NCBI GenBank assembly: GCA_964387885.1
Contig: CAYLYZ010000001.1
Location: forward strand, 186,001 to 250,000
Direction of reading: 5' to 3'
Length of the DNA stretch: 64,000 nt
Origin: JABGPL01 sp964387885
Lineage (GTDB): Bacteria > Electryoneota > AABM5-125-24 > Hatepunaeales > Hatepunaeaceae
Shown: positions 53,074 to 60,729 of the stretch, piece after piece
How positions within the stretch are numbered: the stretch's first letter is position 1
Layout of the letters: every line of letters begins with the position of its first letter
The notes under the pieces: model-generated
The model's database searches: none
What the model saw: the letters and a program-made list of their open reading frames with translations, nothing else
Told to the model about the DNA's origin: nothing
Made by a program: the position numbers and the translations under genes

Positions 53074-54291
53074 CTACTCATCGTCCTCATCATCATCTAA
53101 CGTATAGAAGACATAAGGATTATCCCTTGGTTGCGCGACCATCTCAGGCATCGGTTCGAGACCGATAGCATCGAGGAAGTTACCCTTACCGATACGTTCG
53201 ATAAATTCACCGATACGCTCACGGTTTTTACCTTCTTCACCCCAGATTTCCCAAATCTCATCGATGAGATCTTTGAGATCTTCGAAGTTTGGATCTTCAT
53301 CGTTAAACGGTTCATCCATTTTCATGAATGGAACCAGTACGCTTGATAGAAGTGCTCCTTCGAGGATCGGAGCTTTTGAACCTAACAGAACTGTTGCTCC
53401 GCGATCTTTACCCGGTTTGAGTGCGAGGTGCATTACATTGATACAATGCATGCAACGGGCACAATTACGGTTATCGATATTAAGTTCTTTTCCGTCCCAT
53501 GCCATACAATCGGTCGGGCAGCGATTGATTACATCACGCTGGATGTTCAGTCCTTCATCAACATATTGCGCAACGCGGTCGTTGTTTACCTGAATATCAT
53601 CTCGCCATGTACCGATAATAGATAAATCAGCACGTGCAATTGAAGCTACACAATCGTTCGGGCAACCCGCCATCTTAAATTTGAACTTATACGGGAAGAA
53701 TGGGCGGTGAAGCTCATCTTGATAGTGCATTGTCAAATCATAGGTGACCTTCAACGTATCATACATTGCCCATTCACAACGGGCGGGACCGTTGCAGCAG
53801 GAAGGTGTACGCATCACAGAACCTGAACCACCGAGGTCAAAACCGAGTTTCGTCAGTTCATCAAAGGTTGGTTCCAGCTCATCGGTATTTGTTCCCAGGA
53901 ATACCATGTCACCAGTTGAACCGTGCATATTGGTCAATCCTGATCCATGATTTTCCCAGATATCACAAATCTTCCGCATTGTATCCGCTTTGTAAAACCA
54001 ACCTGCGGGTTGGTTGACACGAATTGTGTGGAAGTGTGAAATGTCGGGATATTCCTCGGGAATATCCACATAGCGACCGATAACACCACCACCATAGCCC
54101 ATAACACCAACTATGCCGCCATGTTTCCAGTGACCGATCTTCTCATTGTAAGAACGCTCCAAAACACCAAGCAGGGCCTCGGACGTTTTGTTAGTTTGAG
54201 CCGCGGCTTCAATTTCAGTTACGAAACTTGGCCATGGTCCACCCTTCAGTTCGGCAAGCATCCCTGTTGCCAACTTCTTTTCATCTGCCAT
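53074..54291 (-). CDS. dsrA: Dissimilatory sulfite reductase alpha subunit
   Basis: 405 residues. Siroheme-cluster cysteines SCCNGPARC and AGCPNDC (C165, C166, C172, C210, C214), and a ferredoxin domain CPTDCMAWDGKEL...CARCMHC (C258-C283). The N-terminal RVNQPAGWFYKADTMR is a DsrA signature. Ends with a strongly acidic tail (LDDDEDDE). GGAGAAATC precedes the ATG. Partner DsrB follows. An imperfect palindrome lies upstream, between it and qmoB. Confidence 0.97.
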   Translation of the reverse strand: MADEKKLATGMLAELKGGPWPSFVTEIEAAAQTNKTSEALLGVLERSYNEKIGHWKHGGIVGVMGYGGGVIGRYVDIPEEYPDISHFHTIRVNQPAGWFYKADTMRKICDIWENHGSGLTNMHGSTGDMVFLGTNTDELEPTFDELTKLGFDLGGSGSVMRTPSCCNGPARCEWAMYDTLKVTYDLTMHYQDELHRPFFPYKFKFKMAGCPNDCVASIARADLSIIGTWRDDIQVNNDRVAQYVDEGLNIQRDVINRCPTDCMAWDGKELNIDNRNCARCMHCINVMHLALKPGKDRGATVLLGSKAPILEGALLSSVLVPFMKMDEPFNDEDPNFEDLKDLIDEIWEIWGEEGKNRERIGEFIERIGKGNFLDAIGLEPMPEMVAQPRDNPYVFYTLDDDEDDE

Positions 54292-54384
54292 GATTTCTCC
54301 TCAAGTTGTGTTCCTTGGATGAGGAATAGAATATGTTTATGTGTTAAACTTTACAGCTTCAAGTTGTTACAAACTTCACGGCTA

Positions 54385-54456
54385 TCAAGTGCTGTCAGGC
54401 GTTCTTGCCTGACAATTATCGTCATTTTGTCAGACGAGTACGCCTGACGACACTCC
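54385..54456. repeat. Intergenic palindrome between qmoB and dsrA
   Basis: GTCAGGC-GTTCTT-GCCTGAC (54394-54413) forms a tight hairpin, GTCAG...CTGAC (54429-54448) a second, and the two halves pair imperfectly with each other (20 of 25 positions). The outer end, minus strand AGGAGTGTCGTCAGGC, resembles other elements of the family in this window. It may also slow or end transcription of the qmo genes or start processing of the dsr transcript. Confidence 0.7.
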
Positions 54457-54484
54457 TATAATGTCCACCGGACAGACGTGCTTT

Positions 54485-56752
54485 TTAGAATCCCTTATAA
54501 GGATTCTGGTCTAAATCTTCAATCTCCTCAGCGAAATCATTAATCATCCCGGCAGCTTTTTGCCAGTCCGAGATTTCAACCGATTCAATCCTGACTCTTT
54601 CGGGCTCAAGAACCAATTGTTCGAGCTTTTCTTTGACATTCTTCATACGTGTCTTGGCAAGTTCACTGCCCCGAATGAAGTGACACTGATAATCATCACC
54701 TCTCTGACATCCCATTAACATAACGCCGTCGAATCCATTTGACAGTGCATCAGCCAACCAGATTGTATTCACCGAACCTATACAGCGTACGGGGATGATC
54801 CTTACCGTGTAAGGAAGCTTTTTACCGTGTATTGCTGCAATGTCGAGCGCCGGCATTGCGTCATTTTCACAAACGAAACACAGGATACGTCTCTTTTCTT
54901 CATCTTCGTCGGGAATCTCAATTGACTTGATCATCTGAGAAACCATATTCGGGGAATAATTCGAGAATGAGATGATCCTTTCAGGACATGCTCCCATACA
55001 GATTCCACATCGACGACAACGCAGTGGATTTGGTTTTGGTGTTCCCTTCTCATCTTCGTCTAATGTTCCAAACGGACATTCCTGTGTACAACGTTTACAC
55101 TGGGTGCAGCGCTGCAGGAAGAAATCCGGGAAGCTTGCATCACCTGAACGAGGATGGACTGCCAAACCGCGGTCGGCTTGTTCCATTGCCTGAATTGCCT
55201 TCAGAGCAGCTCCATAGCCATCAGTTCGGGCAGCGGAAATATCCATTGGTGCCCGGACTGTACCTGCGGCATAGATTCCGGTTCTCTTAGTTTCGTAAGG
55301 GAAACAAATGAAGTGTGAATCGGTAAATCCATACTTCAACTTAGGAAGATCCGGGCCCTGCATATATTGGAGATTGAGGGTATCAGAATTCGGGAATTCC
55401 TTTTTATCCTCTTCCTCATCTACTTCACCGGCATCGGGAATTGTATCTAATTCAAGGTCTGATAATTCACCTTCAAGCCTGGTCGTGGGTTTCATACCGG
55501 TTGCTAATACTAACATATCGGATTCAACCGTCATGGACTCACCAAGTAGTGTTTCATCCAGGCTAACTTTCACCCCGTCACCATTAGCTTCCACACCAAC
55601 AACTTCACCTTTTGTCAGGTAAATACCCTCAACCTGTTGAACTGCTTCGTAGAACTGTTCATAAACTCCCGGGCTACGGATATCTTTATATAGCAAATAG
55701 ACATCAGTATCGGGTAGTTGTTCACGTATATATATTGCCTGTTTCAGTGCTGTACGGCAGCAAACTGCTGAACAATATGCAAGGTGATCTTTGTCGCGGG
55801 ATCCTGCACAGTGTACAATTGCTACACTCGATGGTGCTTTTCCGTCTGATGTTTTTTTAATTCCGCCATTACTGACCATCTTTTCGAGCTCAAAACTCGT
55901 TAAAACATTCTGAAGATTGCCGTAACCATATTTATCAGCGAGTTTTTCCGGTTCGTATGGAACCCAACCTGTAGCCTGAACAATAGCACCGACTCTGAGT
56001 GATTCTTCCCCTGAACCATTTTTTACCGTAACATCAAATTGACCGGGTTGTCCAGTGGTTTTTGCTACAGTTGAGCTGGTGAATACCTTTATATTTTCAT
56101 TACTGTTCACTTCTTCAGCAAGTTCAGCGATTGGAGGTGTGGCGGGTTTCTCAAAAGGTGGTTCCGATGGAAACACCATTTTAAAGTTTCTTACCATACC
56201 ACCGAGTTCGGAATCTTTTTCAACCAGGTTTACTTTATATCCTGCTCTAGCTGACGCAAGGGCTGCAGACATTCCCGAAACTCCACCACCAACAACTAAA
56301 ACATCTCTGGATACTTCCTCATCTACCGGTGTAGGAGGCTCACTGTTCTCGACCCTGGCAGAAGCCATTCGCAAATAATCGGCTGCCAATTCATGGATCG
56401 GGTGTTCATCTTCATCCCAATCGTTCTCCTCACACATTTCATCATAGTCTTTTCTGTCAAGAGTCCATGCGACGAGTTCACGCAAGGGGACACGGTCAAC
56501 CATTACATCTGGTCCAAAATCGAACCTCTCCGGAAAATAGCGACCGCTGCAAGCACCAATAATAACTCGATTGAGTTCTTTCTCTTTTATATCTGTCCTG
56601 ATTTTCTCTACAAAGTCACCGCAGACCAACTCATCTTCTGCAAGTTCAACAAAGTTGATATCGTCATCGATAGTACTTTTTAGTTCTTCAAGATCAATTG
56701 TATCTTTGATATTGCATCCGGAACAGAGGTAAATTCCAACTTTTGTATCCAT
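54485..56752 (-). CDS. qmoB: QmoB, quinone-interacting oxidoreductase subunit (HdrA-like with MvhD domain)
   Basis: 755 residues. N-terminal CSGCNI segment, FAD site VLVVGGGVSGMSAALASARAG, HdrA-type motifs (IVHCAGSRDKDHLAYCSAVCC), two [4Fe-4S] sites CTQCKRCTQECPFG and CRRCGICMGACPE (about 570-620), and a C-terminal MvhD-like domain with CFVCENDA and MLMGCQRGDDYQC. Electron transfer between the membrane QmoC and AprBA, possibly with bifurcation. ATG is 4 bases after the qmoA stop. Confidence 0.93.
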   Translation of the reverse strand: MDTKVGIYLCSGCNIKDTIDLEELKSTIDDDINFVELAEDELVCGDFVEKIRTDIKEKELNRVIIGACSGRYFPERFDFGPDVMVDRVPLRELVAWTLDRKDYDEMCEENDWDEDEHPIHELAADYLRMASARVENSEPPTPVDEEVSRDVLVVGGGVSGMSAALASARAGYKVNLVEKDSELGGMVRNFKMVFPSEPPFEKPATPPIAELAEEVNSNENIKVFTSSTVAKTTGQPGQFDVTVKNGSGEESLRVGAIVQATGWVPYEPEKLADKYGYGNLQNVLTSFELEKMVSNGGIKKTSDGKAPSSVAIVHCAGSRDKDHLAYCSAVCCRTALKQAIYIREQLPDTDVYLLYKDIRSPGVYEQFYEAVQQVEGIYLTKGEVVGVEANGDGVKVSLDETLLGESMTVESDMLVLATGMKPTTRLEGELSDLELDTIPDAGEVDEEEDKKEFPNSDTLNLQYMQGPDLPKLKYGFTDSHFICFPYETKRTGIYAAGTVRAPMDISAARTDGYGAALKAIQAMEQADRGLAVHPRSGDASFPDFFLQRCTQCKRCTQECPFGTLDEDEKGTPKPNPLRCRRCGICMGACPERIISFSNYSPNMVSQMIKSIEIPDEDEEKRRILCFVCENDAMPALDIAAIHGKKLPYTVRIIPVRCIGSVNTIWLADALSNGFDGVMLMGCQRGDDYQCHFIRGSELAKTRMKNVKEKLEQLVLEPERVRIESVEISDWQKAAGMINDFAEEIEDLDQNPYKGF

Positions 56753-56755
56753 AAT

Positions 56756-57991
56756 TTATACCTCCACCATATCTTGCATCGACTTCGCAACGGCTGCGGT
56801 TGCATCCTGATTGCTTCCCGCAACATCTTTTGGACCCGTAGCGACACCAGCAGCAATAACACCACCAGGCCATATAAAACCAAATTCATCCTGCTTTGAT
56901 TCAAGTAGAGGTTTATTTGTTTTGGCATTCGGAACCATACCGGTTGCCAATACAGTCATTCCAACGGTAACCTTCTCAAGGTTTCCGGTAAGTGTATTCT
57001 CTGCAATCACCGTAACGTCTCCAGATCCGGCATCTTCTATTTTGGCAACTTTGCCACGATGAATGATAGTCTTTTCATCGTCCTGGACACTCTGGTAGAA
57101 ATCTTCCCAGCGACCGGGTGTTCGGGCGTCGATGAAGAATACATGTATCTCCGCATCGGGGTATTGTTCACGGATATATCTGGTTTGTTTTAGTGAAGCC
57201 ATGCAGCATATTGCTGAACAATATGGCAGGTGATTTCTGTCTCTTGAACCGGCACACTGAACAAATGCAATTTTATTTACATCGGCACTATCAGACGGGC
57301 GTACAACCTTTGATTCTTCGTTGACCGCAGTGGCTGTCATCCGTTCGAACATCATATTTGTAACAACATTGGGAAGCGTACCAAAGTTGAGGCCTTCGAG
57401 ATTATTAGCATCATAAGGTTCCCAGCCAGTTGTATAAATGACAGATTTGGCTTCTATGGAAACAATTTCACCTTTCATGTCGAGATTTATTGCCTTCACG
57501 GGGCAGAGATCGACTAGTTTTTTCATGTTTGGGTCATTAACTGCTGATGAATCGATAAAATAACGATTCGGGTAAGGGTTGTCGTTTGCAAGTCGAATCG
57601 CTTTAGCTTTGGTCAAACCAAAGTTAAAACTGTCATCAACCTCAACCTCACATGGTTCGACACAGTCACCGCAATTTGTACAGGCTTCGGTAACATATCG
57701 AGGCTCAATATTAATTTCAGCGGTGTAAGCTCCAGATTTACCATCAATTTTTGTCGCTTCAGCACCGGTGAGAACTGTAATCTTCGGGTTTTGACGTATG
57801 CGTCTGAAGTTAATTTCCAGACCACAGGTCGGCGGACATATCTTAGGGAAATACCGGTGAAGCTGCACTACCCGACCGCCCAGGTAATGCTCACGTTCGA
57901 TTAAGATGACGTCCTTACCGACTTCAGCTGCTTCAACAGCAGCTGTAATTCCGGCTATTCCGCCACCTACCACTAACAAATCGGTTTTCAT
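56756..57991 (-). CDS. qmoA: QmoA, HdrA-like flavoprotein subunit
   Basis: 411 residues from ATG 57991 (AGAGGA 4 bases ahead; an extended TTG start seven codons earlier is less likely). FAD/HdrA motifs LLVVGGGIAGITAAVEAAE, the RVVQLHRYFPKICPPTCGLE cluster region, FVQCAGSRDRNHLPYCSAICC, and a [4Fe-4S] site NCGDCVEPCEVE. Cytoplasmic part of the QmoABC complex that supplies AprBA. It is followed by qmoB, but qmoC lies upstream, unlike the usual A-B-C order. Confidence 0.93.
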   Translation of the reverse strand: MKTDLLVVGGGIAGITAAVEAAEVGKDVILIEREHYLGGRVVQLHRYFPKICPPTCGLEINFRRIRQNPKITVLTGAEATKIDGKSGAYTAEINIEPRYVTEACTNCGDCVEPCEVEVDDSFNFGLTKAKAIRLANDNPYPNRYFIDSSAVNDPNMKKLVDLCPVKAINLDMKGEIVSIEAKSVIYTTGWEPYDANNLEGLNFGTLPNVVTNMMFERMTATAVNEESKVVRPSDSADVNKIAFVQCAGSRDRNHLPYCSAICCMASLKQTRYIREQYPDAEIHVFFIDARTPGRWEDFYQSVQDDEKTIIHRGKVAKIEDAGSGDVTVIAENTLTGNLEKVTVGMTVLATGMVPNAKTNKPLLESKQDEFGFIWPGGVIAAGVATGPKDVAGSNQDATAAVAKSMQDMVEV

Positions 57992-58055
57992 TAATTCCTC
58001 TTTGAGGCTCAAAACAATGTATGAATTAATTTAGATTCGAAATCACCCCGAAATG

Positions 58056-58199
58056 GGGAGGACGGACAATCCAATTTCATGATTGTCCGAACTGCGCTGG
58101 CAGATGCCCTCGTCTGCCAGTCTTGCTTCATTGATTACTGGCAGACGAGGGCGTTTGCCAGCGCTTTAATTATTTGTAGACAAGAACGCCCACACTCCC
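58056..58199. repeat. Large compound palindrome between qmoC and qmoA
   Basis: Begins GGGAGGACGG and ends CCCACACTCCC. Inside: a 28-bp inverted repeat (58094-58121 and 58137-58164) with 26 matching positions, and a smaller one (GGACAATC...GATTGTCC, 58064-58088). This occupies most of the 219-base gap between qmoC and qmoA. It may be a transposon-derived repeat, and its folding could separate the qmoC transcript from qmoAB. Confidence 0.8.
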
Positions 58200-58210
58200 T
58201 CAAAATGCAT

Positions 58211-59353
58211 TTACTGTGGCAATCGATTGACACTGCGAGCAAAAATCATCGCGAATGTCCTGTAGAACATGTGACCAAATTGACTGTAAGGTGCATACCA
58301 CAGAAGTGAAAACACAAACACAAGGTGAATAAAATAAAATGAATATGCTAACATCGGCAGCTCACCAATTCTAAGGAATTGAATCAGCATGCCTGTAAAC
58401 GCCACTCCAAATATTCCCCAGACTAAAATCTTCCCGGAATAAGTAGCTACTCCCGCACTTTCCGGGTCGCTATTACGACGCGTTACCATCATGATGATTC
58501 CGACTATCATGGCTAAACCACTTGCGTTACCAAGTATCTTAATCGGATGATATAACATCATTGCCGGAATCGCTGACAACTCGAAAGGTTCAGCGGGAAT
58601 AAAATGTAGGTACAACATTCTCATCAAAGCGAGACCGGCTGTGGCAGCCGCACCGAAGAAACCGAAAAAGACCAGAAAATGTGCAGTCTTTCTATAATTA
58701 CTGGCATCGCATGTTCCGAAGCGTTTATGACCCAGGATTTCAATAACTGTTTGAATACCAGCCTTAACAAATCCCATCTCAGGTTTAACATTCCAGCTAT
58801 TGGCCATACCTTTGTAAAATCGTACCAATCCGATCAGTGCCAACCCGAAAACAAGGGCATTGCCACCCATAAACAGCATTTCAAGTCTTCCATTCTGAAG
58901 AAAATCATAGAAATGGACATGACCTGAAAAAACCTGGATCTGAGACCAGTCTGCCAATATAATGAATATGAGTACCGGGATCAGCATAAGAAATGGTAAA
59001 CCGGAACCTTTCGAAGCCAGCCGTCCCATGAATCCCGGAACGGCAAAGTGTGCGAAGGAATAATTCCTGATTGCAGCCATCACATCACCCGGACGCGCAC
59101 CCCGAGGGCAGCGAACGGTACAGTCATTACATTGATGGCACAACCAGACATCTGGGTCCGATACAAGTTTATCCTTCTGCCCCCATTGCGCCAGGAGCAT
59201 CTCTTTGCGAGGGAAAGGTTTATTCTCGGGAGATAATTGGCAAACCGCCGAACAAGTTGCACACTGATAGCATTTGCCGAGGTCATCCCCTCCGGTCCTT
59301 GCTATACTGCTTTTGAAAACTTTATCAGGTCTTTGAGGCAGCACTTCAGTCAC
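58211..59353 (-). CDS. qmoC: QmoC, membrane cytochrome b/iron-sulfur subunit
   Basis: 380 residues. N-terminal two [4Fe-4S] motifs CYQCATCSAVCQLSPENK and CHQCNDCTVRCPRG (about 28-90), then a NarI-like part with about six membrane helices containing heme b His (HFLVFFGFFGAAATAGLAL, YSFYFIHLVFVFSLLWYA). Connects quinol in the membrane to QmoAB. It is transcribed before qmoA, with a 219-base gap between; normally the order is A, B, C. Its start overlaps the YkgJ gene's end by 8 bases. Confidence 0.92.
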   Translation of the reverse strand: MTEVLPQRPDKVFKSSIARTGGDDLGKCYQCATCSAVCQLSPENKPFPRKEMLLAQWGQKDKLVSDPDVWLCHQCNDCTVRCPRGARPGDVMAAIRNYSFAHFAVPGFMGRLASKGSGLPFLMLIPVLIFIILADWSQIQVFSGHVHFYDFLQNGRLEMLFMGGNALVFGLALIGLVRFYKGMANSWNVKPEMGFVKAGIQTVIEILGHKRFGTCDASNYRKTAHFLVFFGFFGAAATAGLALMRMLYLHFIPAEPFELSAIPAMMLYHPIKILGNASGLAMIVGIIMMVTRRNSDPESAGVATYSGKILVWGIFGVAFTGMLIQFLRIGELPMLAYSFYFIHLVFVFSLLWYAPYSQFGHMFYRTFAMIFARSVNRLPQ

Positions 59354-60191
59354 TCTTCTTCAGTATTTTCGATTTAAGTCTTTCTTTCTGGTCTTCTTCA
59401 TTCCGGATTGGGATGGATCTGTCACCGAATAACGCCATCGATACCCATTTGAATCCCAATCTCAGTAACTCTTCATCGTCGTTCCTTATCTTCTCAATAT
59501 AATTATCTGAGATTTCATACCTGTCAAAGAATGAGCTCTCAAAGATCATTTTTCTGAACTTATCGAGATCATACAATCCCATCCAGTATATCTCAACATG
59601 TTTGGGAGTTGGCATCCAGCCAGATCTTAAACGATCATGGATTGTTACGGCTTTGAATAACTCACCAAATTCTTCATAAGGTTCAATTCCTTGATCCTCA
59701 ATCCACTCTTCAACAGTCCATTCCTTATCCCTGTTGTGTCCATGACAATGATCTTCGTTTAACAGAAAGAAAAAACGACCTTCTTCATCTCTTTCAATTT
59801 CCGAAGGGCTCGCCATACCAAGAGGATACATTCTGCAGGGCCAGGGTCGATTATCGTATATCGTGCATCCCTTTTCATCATCTACAAAATGACACTCTTT
59901 CTTTTCCGTTTCTTTCATCAGCATCAACGGAACCGGAAGTGCTTGTTTCTCATCAAAGGGAATTATCGCATAATCATGTAAGAACTTCGAAGATCCCATG
60001 TTGAGCTCCCTTCTCATTCTGAGCACATCATAAGGTGTCAGGAATATATTTACGTCACCACAACAATCATTGAAACAATCCAGATGAGGACCGCACTCAA
60101 ACTTAAATTTATCTGACGAACTCAACCGGGGGTATTCCCTGAGAATCGTCTCTTTCAACTTCGCGATGTTTTCCAACTTGTCACTCTCCAT
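59346..60191 (-). CDS. YkgJ-like cysteine-cluster protein in the apr-qmo locus
   Basis: 281 residues from ATG 60191, whose A is shared with the preceding stop (TAATG); a longer frame exists but crosses that gene. The CxxC-cluster pattern of the YkgJ/UPF0153 family, which binds zinc or iron-sulfur, is seen: CGPHLDCFNDCCGDVNIFLTP, CHFVDDEKGCTIYDNRPWPCRMYPLG. Charged, soluble, no signal peptide. Placed between aprA and qmoC, and overlapping qmoC, so probably helps assembly or electron transfer there; this is inference. Confidence 0.72.
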   Translation of the reverse strand: MESDKLENIAKLKETILREYPRLSSSDKFKFECGPHLDCFNDCCGDVNIFLTPYDVLRMRRELNMGSSKFLHDYAIIPFDEKQALPVPLMLMKETEKKECHFVDDEKGCTIYDNRPWPCRMYPLGMASPSEIERDEEGRFFFLLNEDHCHGHNRDKEWTVEEWIEDQGIEPYEEFGELFKAVTIHDRLRSGWMPTPKHVEIYWMGLYDLDKFRKMIFESSFFDRYEISDNYIEKIRNDDEELLRLGFKWVSMALFGDRSIPIRNEEDQKERLKSKILKKSD

Positions 60192-60481
60192 TAAAAAATC
60201 CGGTCTTTCATGGCGTCTTTTGACCAAACAGGCATTGGACCGGGCTTTCCTGTATCCGGATTAATGTGATGTCTGTAAGATGATCGTGCCTGATACTTCT
60301 CCCACATCCAATTCCAACCCTTTACGAAATATGAGCAATCATCATTAAAACATACATAAAAGAAACCGGAGTCATATCCTGCTTCAGGTGGGAGAGCCAT
60401 CCGAACCAAATGAGCTTTACAATGAGGACAAATCAGATCTTGCTGATTTTGCGGTATATCTTGTACTTTGTTACTGTTCAC
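60191..60481 (-). CDS. Small zinc-ribbon protein in the apr-qmo locus
   Basis: 96 residues. LICPHCKAHLVRM and later YVCFNDDCSYFVKG give a CxxC...CxxxxC pair, a likely zinc or iron site (ogr/delta-finger like). No other domain is recognised; the C-terminus is positively charged. Located between aprA and the YkgJ-like gene, whose start overlaps its stop. The function is unknown, but the arrangement suggests a small accessory factor for APS reductase or Qmo. Confidence 0.65.
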   Translation of the reverse strand: MNSNKVQDIPQNQQDLICPHCKAHLVRMALPPEAGYDSGFFYVCFNDDCSYFVKGWNWMWEKYQARSSYRHHINPDTGKPGPMPVWSKDAMKDRIF

Positions 60482-60678
60482 AATCTATGTTCCAGTTAAG
60501 AATCTAAATCGAAAGCGAGCATGGAACTTTTATTCAAGCGGACTTTCTTATTTAACTTGCGCTGCATCTCTGCATTGTAATATCCAACTAACTGCAATAG
60601 ACTTTCTGCTTCTTTCGACTCTTTTGTCAGCATTGGTTCTGTGGAGAACCAATTTCATTTTTCCTGTTTCAAAATGCT

Positions 60679-60712
60679 TGTACTGGAGATTCCCGAAGGA
60701 ATCTCCAGTACA
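60679..60712 (-). terminator. Perfect 15-bp hairpin after aprA (terminator or processing stem)
   Basis: TGTACTGGAGATTCC (60679-60693) and GGAATCTCCAGTACA (60698-60712) with a CGAA tetraloop on the plus strand (TTCG on the minus-strand transcript). It lies 18 bases after the aprA stop in the direction of transcription; the following sequence is only moderately T-rich (CATTTT). It may end most sat-aprBA transcripts, or protect their 3' end. Confidence 0.6.
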
Positions 60713-60729
60713 TAACAATAAGATAAATC

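Noticed and set aside
51921..53074. Oxidative (reverse) Dsr type for sulfur oxidation
   Set aside because: dsrD is present, dsrEFH is absent, and QmoABC rather than AprM accompanies AprBA; the DsrL-like gene alone is not enough. Phylogeny could still change this.
58211..59353. Possibility that this membrane iron-sulfur protein is an HdrC/HdrE or NarI-like subunit of another complex
   Set aside because: Two N-terminal [4Fe-4S] motifs fused to a cytochrome-b-type membrane domain, next to qmoAB and aprBA, match QmoC best.
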